A stretch of 64,000 bases of DNA from Nipponacmea schrenckii. Lineage: Eukaryota; Mollusca; Gastropoda; Lottiidae. Positions 42,371-54,178 of the stretch are shown here, piece by piece (the stretch's first letter is position 1; each line of letters opens with the position of its first letter). A program made the translations under genes and the position numbers. Under the pieces are notes generated by a model, which saw only the letters and a list, made by a program, of their open reading frames with translations, was not told the origin of the DNA and searched no databases. The stretch spans positions 18,215,106-18,279,105 of the forward strand of contig JAUJPP010000005.1 in the NCBI GenBank assembly GCA_030562195.1. Direction: 5' to 3'.

Positions 42371-44912
42371 CAGCTATGGCAAGCTTTGTTATGCTGAAGA
42401 TGGCCGAAGAGAACAAGCACGCCTTTCCTGATGCATCTAAAATATTAGAACGTAATCGTTATATGGACGACTTAATCCATTCTTGCAACACACCAGAGAG
42501 AGCCATGGAATGTATTTTACAGCTTGAGACAGTTCTAAAATCAGGCAGCTTCCAGGTCAAACAATGGTATTGTTCAGATAGCACCGTCCGTCAAAAATTA
42601 GGAAGAGCATCAACTATTGGAGATGTAAATGTAGATCCATTGAGTCTAGAATTCAACTTAGATGGAGAGAGTGATACTAAAACCCTTGGAATTGGATGGA
42701 ATTCTGTAACTGATGTCATCAAATTTTCTGTCAAAGATATAATAGTAGAGAAACTTACCAAGAGAACCATATTGTCCAAAGTAGCAATGTTTTATGATCC
42801 GTTGGGACTAGCATCGGGTGTCACGATAAGAGCAAGAATAGCCCTTCAAGATATTTGGAGATCATCATTAGATTGGGACGATCCTTTACCAGTCGAGTTA
42901 CACAAGACATGGCATGAACTTTTTGCTGATCTCGTTAGATTGAGAGAAATCGAGTACCCAAGATGTGTAAAGCCCAGTAATGCTTATGGTAAACCAGAGT
43001 TACATGTATTTGGAGACACCAGTTGCAAAGCATATGGTGGAATCGCATACCTTAGATGGAATACAACTAGAGGCTCCGAAATCAGATTAATTTCAGCTAA
43101 AGCAAGAGTTGCGCCCCTTCATCAGTCTACAATACCCAGGTTGGAGTTAATGGCAGCATTAATATCATCCAGATTAGCAAAGACCATCTATGAAGAAATG
43201 GATAATAAACCATCAAGAGTCATACTGTGGGCAGATTCCCAGGTGGTATTACACTGGTTACGGTCAGAGTCAGCAATCCTGAAACCATTCGTAGGGTTAC
43301 GCGTAGCCGAAATTCAGTCCACATGGGGAATCGACAAATTTGAATATATACCATCGGAGTTAAACCCAGCAGACGATTTAAGCAGAGGAATTGGAGTTGA
43401 CCAATTGAAGGGAAGATGGATGAATGGACCCAAATTCTTACAGTATCCAGAATCAGAATGGCCTGACAACAATCAAGAGAATTTAGAGTCAGATTCAGAG
43501 TTCAAAGTACATAAAATAGTTTGTCACGTCATTAAAATTGATGAAGTAATTGATATCTCAAGATTTTCAAATTGGCCTAAATTGGTTAGAGTCCTAGCTT
43601 ACTGCTTTCGTTTTATCAAAAGAACTAGAAATAAAAAGGCAAACTATGATGAAGTTCTACAACCAGAAGAGATAGCTTACTCTGAACATCAACTAATGAT
43701 ACTTACCGAGAGGTCAATGGTAGATTGGGAGGAAAGGTACAGAGATCTGGCACCTTTCATACAAGATGGTATAATAAGAGTCGGAGGAAGGTTACGAAAG
43801 TCTCCATTACAATATGATGAGATTCATCCTGTCTTGTTGGTGCCAGAAAGTGATATAACCAAGTTAATAGTTAGAGACTTTCACATTAAAAATGGTCATT
43901 GTGGATCAGAGAGAACACTTGGTGACATCAGACGTAAATACTGAATAGTCAGAGGGAGAAACTGTGTTAAAAGGTTAATAAGACAATGTGTTATATGTAG
44001 AAGATTGAGACAACCCGCCCACACAACATTGATGGCAGAACTACCAGCTTATCGCCTGAAACCTTTTACGCCACCCTTTACAGCAACCGGAGTTGACCTA
44101 TTCGGACCATTTCAATTGAGAATTTCAAGGAATAAGACAGAGAAGGCATGGGGAGTTATTTTTACCTGCGCTACAGTGAGAGCTGTGCATTTAGATATTG
44201 TGGAAAACCTATCAACACAAGCCTTTCTCCAAGCATTGAGAAGATTTGTTGCCACTCACGGATGGCCGCAAGTGATAATATCTGACAATGGTTCGAACTT
44301 TGTGGGAGCAGAAAAGGAGCTTCGCAAACTATATGAAGATGGAAGACGAGAACTTGAAGATTTCACGATGCTACATAAAACCAAATGGAAGTTCAACACA
44401 CCATTGAGTCCACATCAAGGAGGTTTCTTTGAAACATTGGTAAAACAGACCAAGAAAGCTTTGAAAGTGGTAATAGGGGATCAGATCTTGTCATGGAACG
44501 AGATGACGACTGTATTTGTCGAAGTCAAGTGTCTCTTAAATAGTCGTCCTATAATTTATTCTTCTAGTGATCCCAACGATCTTGCAGCATTAACACCAAA
44601 AACACTTTGGGAAGAGCAACAATCGAAGTACCCCAAGGCCCTTTCAAAGAAACGAAAAATTTACACAAGAGACTAGAATTTGTTCAAATGTTGATAGGAC
44701 GATTTTTTTCAAGATTCGTCAAAGAATATTTTCCATCACTAATGAGAAGATCCAAATGGTTGAGGAAGGAGAAACAGTTACAAGTGGGTGATATAGTATT
44801 ATTGACTGATCCAAACATTCCAAGGGGAAAATGGGAGTTATCGAAAATAATAGAAGTCTACTTAGGATCAGATGGAGTAGTTAGAAACGTCAAAGTGAAA
44901 ACAAAGCATTGA
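42371..44912 (+). pseudogene. BEL/Pao Pol: RT end, RNase H, integrase
   Basis: ORF 42376-43944 starts in RT (MASFVMLKMAEENK; catalytic YMDDLIHS). It includes the Pao-type linker (AMFYDPLGLASGVTIRARI) and RNase H acidic residues in LHVFGDTSC, IPRLELMAAL, LWADSQVVLHWL and LNPADDLSRG. It then enters the integrase zinc finger (FHIKNGHCGSERTL) and stops at TGA 43942-43944. The same frame continues after the stop with CVICRRLRQP and the integrase core (TGVDLFGPF, IISDNGSNFVGA, HQGGFFETLVKQ: D, D, E). A frame change at about 44610-44660 leads to the C-terminal block (VGDIVLLTDPNIPRGKW) ending at 44912. The gene is dead. Confidence 0.9.
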
Positions 44913-45107
44913 GAGTTTAAACGATCGATCAAACGCTGTTGTCCAATTCTGGAATGTGATGGTGAACAACCATAGTATTTTGCCTGTGATGAGGACGTTT
45001 GCAAATCAAATGTGTCTTAGCATTAGATTAAGGAACTTTCAGAATCGCATATAATTTCAATCTGAGATTTAGTATGTTACTTCGTTCACTCCTGGTTCTT
45101 TGGAGGA

Positions 45108-45603
45108 TGTTGTGAAATTATTGTTTCTTTAATTTTATACCACAATTTATTGTATGTGGTCTGAATCATTAATTGATACTCAGCAGAGTTATTTCCCCTT
45201 AGCATATTTGTTTTTCTGAGACTCCATTTTAAACAGATCACCACGTTTCTATTTCTAGAGATTTCATTGATTTAGGGTTGAGGACAAAACTCTTCAGAAT
45301 TACTTGTTATTTGAAAGACCAATGTCCAAGTTTGTAATAGAGTTTGAACAATCATACGAGTTATTACTGAAGCTTGACCTAACCCCAATTCCATCCAAAC
45401 CAATTTCTATGACGTTTCTGATGTGTACTCATATCTTATGGAGGGGGGTCATTGCCAGAAGTATTCACAATGTCAAACTTGAAATCAAGGCCTCAACTTT
45501 ACAAGTGTGATTTCAACATTATTACACAAGTACAAAATACAACTTTCTTAAATCAACAATTCAATCTACTAATTACAAAGTAGAGATATTTTATTTCACA
45601 ACA
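45108..45603 (+). repeat. 3' LTR of the BEL/Pao element
   Basis: Starts TGTTGTGAAAT and ends ATTTCACAACA, an exact 11-base inverted repeat, at a distance of 496 bp. It is preceded by a purine stretch GGAGGA. The start follows pol by 195 bases. There is no second LTR in the window to compare. Confidence 0.75.
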
Positions 45604-45974
45604 GTCGGCATTCAAACTTTCTTTTTCGATATGAATTCTTTACTTTGCATTATTGACATAATAAACTATGTCACCTTTGTTGTATTTAGACGACTGTTAT
45701 ATTTAGACAAAACTAGTTAATTTAGAGCTTACAACCTGGGCTTATATTTGACAATATGCCGTTGCTGCCTATCAAAGGAATTTAACTCCGAAGCGGATGT
45801 TTACGTTTAGGGACTGTCCCCTTGTATGAGACATAATGGAAAAATAGAATGATCGCTCATTACAGAAACCATGTTGAAGATATTCTGATCATTTGAAGCC
45901 ACCTCTATTAATGATAAATAAAACAAACAAAAATTAAATGAAAGTTGTTTATTAGAAAAATTTGGTTGTAGACG
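45604..45974. other. Spacer right of the BEL LTR
   Basis: No coding pattern, repeat or RNA motif recognised. Confidence 0.5.
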
Positions 45975-46135
45975 AGTCGTCTCTTGGATTGTAAACGAGT
46001 GAACTGAACGTTGTAGGCAAATGGACTGAACGTGGACTGAACGATGTAGACGAGTGGACTGAACGTTGTAGGCGAGTGGACTGAACGTTGTAGGCAAATG
46101 GACTGAACGTTGTAGGCGAGTCGACTGAAGAGTTA
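45975..46135 (+). repeat. ~21-22 bp minisatellite
   Basis: Units of GGACTGAACGTTGTAGGCGA alternate with GGCAAAT variants, about seven copies. The minus-strand open frame crossing it is a by-product. Confidence 0.8.
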
Positions 46136-46613
46136 TATCAGAACTTATATAGGCTCTGGTTATATAGAAACATAGAAATATATATATAGAAACTTATCAC
46201 GTGAGATCTTTGTTATGTCATGATTTGTCCCTTTTTCAAACAAATTCGGCCTATTCTATTATTATCAAAGTTCTAAAAAGGCCTACCGCTTAGTATGTTT
46301 TAGTAGGCCTATAAGTAGAAAGAGGAGAGGCGGAGGACTTAGAGTATGTAGCCATCGATTTTAATAATTATAGATCAATTTCAAATCTGTAGACCAATCT
46401 AAAAGCTACCGATACTAGGCCACGACCATTGTTATAGAACGGGCTTAAACTCGCCTATCAAACCTTGAAACCTACCTCATACTGCAATTAGTAGCATATG
46501 TTAGTCTTTTGTGAAGGTTCTAAAGGTACCGGTACGAGGTAGCCTATAAAAATAAAACTTATACCTGACAATAGGCAGATCTACAAATAGATCAATGTGG
46601 GCTATATTTATAA
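46136..46613. other. Spacer, nothing recognised
   Basis: AT-rich with AGGCCTA words and a TATATATAGAAAC stretch. No gene seen. Confidence 0.45.
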
Positions 46614-46796
46614 GGTTCAAAATTTTCTTATAAAAACAAGAATTATCCTTTAAATGGTTTGCTAATATCGGGGGAAAAAATTGAAAGTAAACATTATGTA
46701 GTTTGTAGTGAACACTTCCCAATAAAGGATTATGTCAGGGTTGGGGGTTTTATTTTACCAAGTAGGCCTATACCAATCTGTAAAATGAACGTGTAA
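46614..46796 (+). pseudogene. THAP zinc-finger-like remnant
   Basis: An open frame codes KHYVVCSEHFPIKDYVRVGG, followed by ILPSRPIPICK and a stop. The C-S-E-H-F...D-Y string is the conserved second half of the THAP DNA-binding finger, usually followed by a Pro-rich LKP-x-A-V-P stretch. The first Cys pair and AVPF box are not visible upstream. It could be an exon or a transposon relic. Confidence 0.4.
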
Positions 46797-46942
46797 ATAA
46801 CGTGTTGAAGCCGCGATGCATTTCTTATCATTTCCTGGAGAACGAGATTTTGAGAAGGGTTGAACTGTGTGATTTACCGTGGAAAGATATGGTATTTATT
46901 GGACTCAATCTACTAATTTTAATTTATTAGTACATGTTCATT

Positions 46943-47149
46943 TCAACCTTCTATAACTTTTTCCAGAAAGCTCGTTGAAACTTTGCAATATGTCACATTA
47001 AAGACTGGACGATACCAAGATTTTGTACAAAAATTCAATAAAGAAAGACCATGACAATTTTGAACTATATTTGCTATATCCGTTTGACTTGTCACTGCAC
47101 ACAAAACCACTATTTTAATAAATATCAGTGTGTCTATTAAATATGTCAT
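46943..47149 (-). CDS. Possible small secreted peptide
   Basis: A 68-codon ORF with a signal-like N-terminus (MTYLIDTLIFIKIVVLCAVT) and a short mature part with three cysteines (QNCHGL, NFCTKSW, TYCKVS) ending EKVIEG. No homology is recognised, there is no clear splice site at either end, and codon use is not informative. Chance ORF is the main alternative. Confidence 0.25.
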   Translation of the reverse strand: MTYLIDTLIFIKIVVLCAVTSQTDIANIVQNCHGLSLLNFCTKSWYRPVFNVTYCKVSTSFLEKVIEG

Positions 47150-47554
47150 TCCTAATGATTTCTTCTACGGATGGAATAACTAATGGAGAATTTATTCTAC
47201 ATTCCTAACATATTTTAATGGTTTCCTTGACCCCAAAAACAGCAATATACGTGATGTTTCGAGTTTTGATAATTGCATAGTGGTCTGAAGCCCTCAAACA
47301 AAGTTATCTCATACCTTTAGGGTATCTAAAAGGTCCAGGAGTTTATCTACAACTACATGTAATTGGGTGTCCATGCAGATTATTGATGTTGAAGGGTGTA
47401 TTTTCCGAAAATTCAATATGCGATCAGCAGTGAAAATGAAATATGAATGAAATATTCAGTCCTTATATAAGTACATATCATCTAATTCGGAATTCGATTG
47501 ACCTCCATACAATCCTCGCGTTCAGTAGACATACCAGGACAAATTAAACAAAAA
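47150..47554. other. Spacer, nothing recognised
   Basis: No coding pattern or repeat apart from short A/T tracts. Confidence 0.45.
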
Positions 47555-48059
47555 ACTAGGTGTGTTAATACGGTATATTGATTCTTTTATTTAACTAGTA
47601 AAGCTTAACATTAAGTATGGTAATACTGTATATCGATTCTTATTTAACACTATTATTATTAAAGCTAAAGACAGTATTGAGATTCATTATTCTTATTTAA
47701 CTATTTAACTATTAAAGCTAGTAACTAGGTGTGGTAAATACTGTATATTGATTCATTGTTCTTATTTAACTATTAAAGCTTAAAACTAGGTATGGTAAAT
47801 ACTGTATATTGATTCATTGTTATTATTTAACTATTTAACTATTAAAGCTAGTAACTAGGTGTGGTAAATACTGTATATTGATTCATTGTTCTTATTTAAC
47901 TATTAAAGCTTAAAACTAGGTGTGGTAAATACTGTATATTGATTCATTGTTATTATTTAAATTTAACTATAAAGCTTAAAAATAGGTGTGGTAAATACAG
48001 TACTAGTGTATCGATTCATTGTTCTTATTTAACAAATGAACTATTAAAGCTTAAAACAT
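47555..48059 (+). repeat. ~60-75 bp tandem repeat
   Basis: Seven or so irregular units built on AACTAGGTGTGGTAAATACT and GTATATTGATTCATTGTTCTT with TTTAACTATTAAAGCTTAA. It grades into the 127-bp array, which shares the ATTGTT-TTATTT-AAAGCT skeleton and may have evolved from it. Confidence 0.8.
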
Positions 48060-48697
48060 GGTGTGAGAAATACAGTATGTCAAGTCATTGTTTTTATTTT
48101 ACTATATATTTAACAAGTAAAGCAAGAAAGTATTTATTAAGTCAAGTCATTATATAATTCTTATATTATAGCTACAATTAAAACTAGGTAAGAGAAGTAC
48201 AGTATGTCAAGTCATTGTTTTTATTTTACTGTATATTTAACAAGTAAAACTAGAAAGTATTTATTAAGTCAAGTCATTATATAGTTCTTATATTATAGCT
48301 ACAATTAAAACTAAGTAAGAGAAGTACAGTATGTCAAGTCATTGTTTTCTATTTTACTGTATATTTAACAAGTAAAGCAAGAAAGTATTTATTAACTCAA
48401 GTCATTATATAGTTCTTATATTATAGCTGCAATTAAAACTAGGTAAGAGAAGTACAGTATGTCAAGTCATTGTTTTTATTTTACTATATATTTAACAAGT
48501 AAAACTAGAAAGCATTAATTAAGTCAAGTCATTATATAATTCTTATATTATAGCTACAATTAAAACTAAGTAAGAGAAGTACAGTATGTCAAGTCATTGT
48601 TTTTATTTTACTGTATATTTAACAAGTAAAGCTAGAAAGCATCTGTTAAGTCAAGTCATTATAGTTCTTATATTATAGCTACAATTAAAATTAACAC
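48060..48697 (+). repeat. 127-bp tandem array (copy B), about 5 units
   Basis: Unit starts (CAAGTAAAGC/AAAC) at 48114, 48241, 48369, 48496 and 48623. Same unit as 14503-14960. Confidence 0.9.
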
Positions 48698-48721
48698 AAC
48701 ATATAAAAGTATATCTAAGGC

Positions 48722-49908
48722 CGTACAAAGTAAATTGTCTGTTTTACAGGCCCCGCACGCTCCGGTAAAATACCCCGCGTTCCAAAACTATTTATTGACA
48801 TTTTGGAATAATTAATAAATAATGCGCGCGCGTCTCCAAAATTGTGTGTAAAATAGAGTTATTTCCCCGTTCCCGAACCATAATTATCTCCCTTGACGTT
48901 TAACGAAAAACCGGAAGTGGCTTAGAATGCGTTTTTCATCACCGATAAAAAGATTTTCTTCTACAACTTTAAACTGAAATTGATTCTGATACAATTTAAC
49001 GTTCGAAAATACAATTATTTGCTGAAGGAAGCACCATTTTGAAAATTATTCACACTTTCGTGAGGACAATCCAAACATTAGATTAATCTTAATCTTAATG
49101 ATTTCGTTTCTGGATAATAATGGTGGAACAAATCGAGACCCGTGACAATTACAAGTAAAAGAATGCACCGGGTTTTTTTTCTGCGATTGATTTGAAAAAG
49201 TTAATATTTATGGAAAAATGGGAACGAATACATGAAAATACGAATTTTATACGTTCGAATACGATCGATTTTCTCATTATTGGTATCACTCAACACATTC
49301 CGATTTTCTCAAGTTAAAACCGGAAGTACTCCGTTAGTACGAGTTTTCGAAAAATCGGCATTTGTAACATAGGCCTAGATAAAAATTATTAAAATAGAAG
49401 TTCGATCTAATCAGATTGTTTTGTTCTTGTCATTCGATGTGATGTATGACAATTTGTTCCAAAATTTCCAATAATGATAATTATTACCATACAATGGCAT
49501 TTTAAAATACATTTTACAGACGGATAGAAATGGATTAGTACTGTAGTAGAATAACATTGTCTTGACATAATATTATCAGCCCTGATGCACCCTAAGTGTA
49601 TCATTGTCAGAGGTAGTATATATGTTGGAATGATTACGTTTATGTGAAGTTGAAAGGTAAAAAAAGTTCTGTTATTTCTATCAACTATTATCATTCAAAC
49701 TCCAAAAACATCTGATAGTTGCATCTGAATGGTGATTTAAATATATTTTTTAAATTTGTGGAAATAAATAATAAATAGCTTCGCTCGCTCCGATTTCTTC
49801 TGGTGCCAAATTTAAAAAAGCGCTTATAAATAATAAATAATAAATTCGCCCCTCGCCCCATTTTTAAAAAAAAAAGGCCTGTAAAACAGACAATTTACTT
49901 TGCACAGC
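48722..49908. mobile_element. Inverted-repeat DNA transposon, non-autonomous (copy B)
   Basis: Flanked by CTAAGGC at 48715-48721 and 49909-49915. Both ends are intact inverted copies of about 31 bp starting GTACAAAGTAAATTG and ending TGTTTTACAGGCC inward. Length 1187 bp. It was present before the A/B duplication because both copies share the same insertion. Confidence 0.8.
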
Positions 49909-49918
49909 CTAAGGCATT

Positions 49919-50107
49919 TTAAAATATAAATTTCATAAGCGATATGGTTATCAATAGTGTAAGAGATTGGTTCGAAGGTGGTGCTGAGCCAAAAACTCCA
50001 CTCTCAAAGCCGGCCTCTCCTCCACAGGCTTCTGGATTTGACAGTTTAATCAATTCAAAAAACGTTTTTTTAGTTTCTGGACATTCATTGAATTTGTTTG
50101 AATCCTC
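49919..50107 (-). pseudogene. Exon 3 of six-cysteine gene, copy B, acceptor deleted
   Basis: The frame from GATTCAAACAAATTCAATG to TAA codes NECPETKKTFFELIKL, EACGGEAGFE and a hydrophobic tail like copy A. A 37-bp deletion removed the splice acceptor and the first part of the exon including one cysteine. Without a new acceptor this copy cannot make the A-type protein. Confidence 0.6.
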
Positions 50108-50404
50108 AATTGAGATACACGTACAGCTAAAGTGACATGGGTCATTATGTTATTCTCATATAAGCTTCTGTACCTTGTGTAATAATAACTAGTTCTTATG
50201 CGCCAACAATATGAATGGGAGCCTTCGGCCTGAATTAGATTAAGCTTCCTTCCTTGTAAGTCAGTCTAAAGGATAAACTGTAATCCTTTAGAATACTGCT
50301 TTAATAGAAATCGGAGAGGAGATGCAGCGATTGAAACCAGCAAGGCCCATGGAACTCACTATTTGAATATATATATAAAGATTTGCGAAGATTGATTGAA
50401 ATGA

Positions 50405-50767
50405 AATGAAATGAATGGAATTTTACGACGTACTCTTCTGCACCTTATGAGCTAATGAAGATGGGCATCGACATGCAGTGAGCCATGAGAGAAATTTTGC
50501 CAGGACAGCGGCATTAGCCTACTCTTTTAATGATTTCCAACTGTCGAGGGATCTTTACGTGCACAGCCTGTAGCAAAAGAGGCCTCGGTTTATAGTCCGA
50601 TCCGAACGCCAAGAAGCTTTTTCCATGTCAGTTCCTCCGACCTGCATCACTGACAATGGGAAACTGGACTGAAAAATCCGAAAGTTCATCTCGACCTTTG
50701 CCGGGATTGAACCCTGGACCTACATGTTAGCGAGGAAGCGTGTAACTCACTGAACCACCGCGGCTCC
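50405..50767 (-). mobile_element. tRNA-derived SINE-2, copy B (full length)
   Basis: On the minus strand it runs from GGGAGCCGCGGTGG (50767) through B box GGTTCAATCCC to an (ATTTC)n tail. Same insertion as copy A, showing that A lost its head later. Confidence 0.8.
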
Positions 50768-52556
50768 CAAAATAGCTAATTATGCTAGGATTGCATTTAA
50801 AGGATTCGACACAAGGACAAAAACTATTGTTCTAGTTATTTCGTAATACTAGTATATAAAATAATGTATCATATTACTTTCCATCTACTTACCCACATAT
50901 AAAAGACTTCATTTCATCGAACGAAGGGTTTGAAGAAGGTGTTGTTAATCCCTTACCGAAACAAGGGGCTATTTCTCCCATTGCACCAACTACACAAGTA
51001 AAGTCAAACGCTGAAATCGAGAAGTACAAATAGAGAAGGAATTACATCGAACACAACATTTCGGTGAAGAAGTGTCAGATCATCACGAAATTCGATAGGG
51101 ATCATCTTCACCACAAAAAAAAAAAAAAAAAAAAAAATCCATGGAGAATTGTAGTCTGTAGAGTGCACAATATAATTAATAGTCAACGACTTGTCCGGCA
51201 CGATATTTCGGTGTAAAATTATCAGATCATCACGAAAATCAACATGGATCATCTTCATAATGACTTTGACCCAAAAAATAAATTAAAAAGCGAAACGGCA
51301 GACTGAGGGGCCGATAAACGGAAAAACAGACGGGGTTATTATAAATGCGCCCAAAATATTAATGGGTGTATAAAACAGGCGTTTAGCTCATTGTAATGTT
51401 CTTCAACCTAGCTTTCTAACCCTGTCTCTATTTAAATTGTTCGCTTAAAAATTTCCGAGATATTCATTATATTGACATTAACGCGGACTTATTTTCCGTT
51501 TAAAAAATTGGTCATATCAACATGGCAGCTGATTCGGTACTTCCGGTTCAAACTTTTTACATAACAGAATTCATGCTTAATTAGTTCTTACATAATGCAA
51601 AGAGAAATTTTCAAATCTAATCAAATAATTTTTTAATTGGCGTTAAAATTCATTAACAAATAACTTCAAACTGGTGTCACCAGTGACTTTTTTTGACACC
51701 AATATCAAAAATCGGATAAGCCGTTTTCTCTAAATACAAATTTGGTGAAATTGTGGTGAAACTATCTCCGAAATACCATATTACTATCTTTTGTGACATT
51801 TATGCAATTTTCGGGAAGTGGGCTGCGGAAGTGTTGCAAGAAATGTTCTAATTAACATTCATTCAGTAATAAGCCACATAGAACTAGGGCATCTCATTTG
51901 TTGCTTTAATCATTACATTTTCTGCACAGAACGCGACACCAAATCGTATTTTTTTTAAATTACAAAAGTAATACAATATGTAATTTTATCAAAAGAACGC
52001 GCACTGCAATAAATTAACACTACAAACACCCGTTAAAGAAAGAAGTAGGTGCACATCCAAACTAGGAAAACGTCTTTGATGTGTGACAAATATCACAAAT
52101 ATCATTTGTATTCGAGAATTTGAAATAGCCGTTTAAAAAAAACGCACCATCCTCACGTAACAGCTTATGTATCACTCCATATATTATGCAATAGGTCACT
52201 TCCTCATTAGCAATGCATTTCATTTTTTATAATTATTCATTATTGACAACTACTCATTTAAAGACATTTTATGAAAACAGAAAAACTCTCATTTCTGGCT
52301 GTGCTAATTGCCTAGAACGTACTCTGTTCTTATTAAAATATTTATGCAAGGTTGATTATGCAAATTACAGTTAATGCGGGTACATAGATAATCCAATGTT
52401 TTCTCATACATTTCATTTGTAGAAAATAGGGTTTTAAAGTTATCATCATAACATTTCAGACCTGCGTCATTTACACATTTTAAGGGGGAGATAAACTCGG
52501 TCTTTTTACTGAAATATAATATAAATCACAAAAATCACAAATAAGATTAAAAATAG

Positions 52557-53430
52557 CGATGGCCATCGTAAAACGCCCACATTTATAATGGCAGTCAATT
52601 TGTCCGGAAGGTTGACAAGAATTATCGGTAAATGAAAGATTTTTCTTGAATTTTAATTACTCTCACAATAGATTTCATCCAAATCCATCTCGAAAATCAG
52701 CTCTCTATCGGGTCCACAAAGAATTAAAGATCAAGGGCAATAACTCATAGTAATATATTTCGATTGGTCTGATTTTAATAGGGTACATCTTTGGGTGACT
52801 ACAAAAGCGCACATCAAGTTTCGTCAAAATCCACCAAGAAGCCAGCTTTCTATCGTGTCCACAAAGAATTCAAGAACAAGGGATATAACTCATATTAAAT
52901 ATTTTTTGGATTTATCTGATTTTCAATAGGGTTCATCCTTGGTTTTTAACAAACACTTACACCAGGTTTCTTAAAAATCCAACAAGAAACCAGCTCTCTA
53001 TCAGGTCCACAAAGAATTAAAGATCAGGGGCAATAACTCACAGAAAATATTTTTCGATTGGTCTGATTTTTAAAAGGCTTCATCATTGGGTGATTACAAA
53101 GACTCACAACAAATTTCATTATAATCCATCCAGAAACCAGCTCTCTATCGTGTCCACAAAGAATTCATGAACGAAGGCAGACGTGTTTTTAAAAACAAGG
53201 GCAATAAGTCTATTTTTCGATTAATTTGATTTTCAATAGGGTTCATCCTTGGGTTACGACAAACACCAAGTTTCATCAAAACCCATCAAGAATCCAGCTC
53301 TCTATCGTGTCCACAAACAAGAACGAGGGCAATAACTCATAGAAATTATTTTTCGATTGGTCTGATTTTTAATAGGCTTCATCCTTGGACGACTTTTTAC
53401 GCTCACATTAATGTATTGGCGTATAAAAAT
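52557..53430 (+). mobile_element. Hairpin-ended repeat with ~200-bp modules, copy B
   Basis: Palindrome CGATGGCCATCG (52557-52568), then ACGCCCAC (52573-52580), modules, and right end TTGGCGTATAAAAATG near 53416. Duplicate of 18717-19590. Confidence 0.65.
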
Positions 53431-53913
53431 GAAAAGAATATCTACATATACATACTACTCAGCAACTATATAAGTAATAAACTCGGGCAACGAAATTCAG
53501 TTTGCAATCTGTTATCAGATACTTTTCCAATTTCCAACTATATAAGGATGTTTTACATGGTCAAGGGTTTATTGTCTCATCCAAGCGCTTTAAGTTGGTC
53601 TGAAATTTCGCAAGTATTAACTTAACGAAATAAGTTGAATAGTTAGACTATTCTATTGTTAAAAGTATACTGCGTCTTAGCATGAAAGAAAAATGTTAGT
53701 TCCCAAGAATTAAATGGTCAATATGTGAATATATTCATCAGTGAAACTAACCTGGTGACATAAAGTAACGGAATCACTTAAAATCTAAAAAAAAAACTCG
53801 CAAAACTACGTCCTTTTTTTAAAAAAACGCTAAATCAAGTTATTTAGCTTTTTTCAATAATCAAAAGCATCTTTATGGATAATTACTTATTTATTTGTTT
53901 ATATTTATGGCAG

Positions 53914-54065
53914 CAGGTATATTAACTGATGAATTGATTGGCCATGGTTACAATTTTACAATGCAAATTCGTACAGAAAAATCATTGGGTACATGGAGTA
54001 CAAAACGAAAACCAGAGTTCAAATGGAAAATATGTGCATATTCGTTAGAACATTATGTCATATAA
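53914..54065 (+). other. Candidate terminal exon, plus strand (copy B, longer)
   Basis: After TTTATGGCAG the frame codes GILTDELIGHGYNFTMQIRT, KSLGTWSTKRKPEFKWKIC and AYSLEHYVI before TAA (49 residues after the split codon). Copy A differs by a 7-bp deletion that changes the C-terminus. No partner exon known. Confidence 0.2.
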
Positions 54066-54178
54066 AGTGTTTTGCGTCCTTTATTTCTCGTCATCTCAAA
54101 AAATATGCGACGTTTGCTTTAGCTGTTCAGAAGTAAAAAAGATAACATTCAGTGAATCTGAGATTTGGTTTTTCTTAC

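Larger units (their letters stand above)
42371..45603 (+). mobile_element. BEL/Pao LTR retrotransposon, 5'-truncated
   Basis: Contains the RT palm end, RNase H, integrase and a 3' LTR. The 5' LTR, gag, protease and most of RT are absent. One nonsense codon and one frameshift interrupt pol. The 3' LTR is bounded by an 11-bp inverted repeat. Confidence 0.9.

Noticed and set aside
45807..46097. 96-residue minus-strand ORF
   Set aside because: It crosses the 21-22 bp minisatellite and has no domain.
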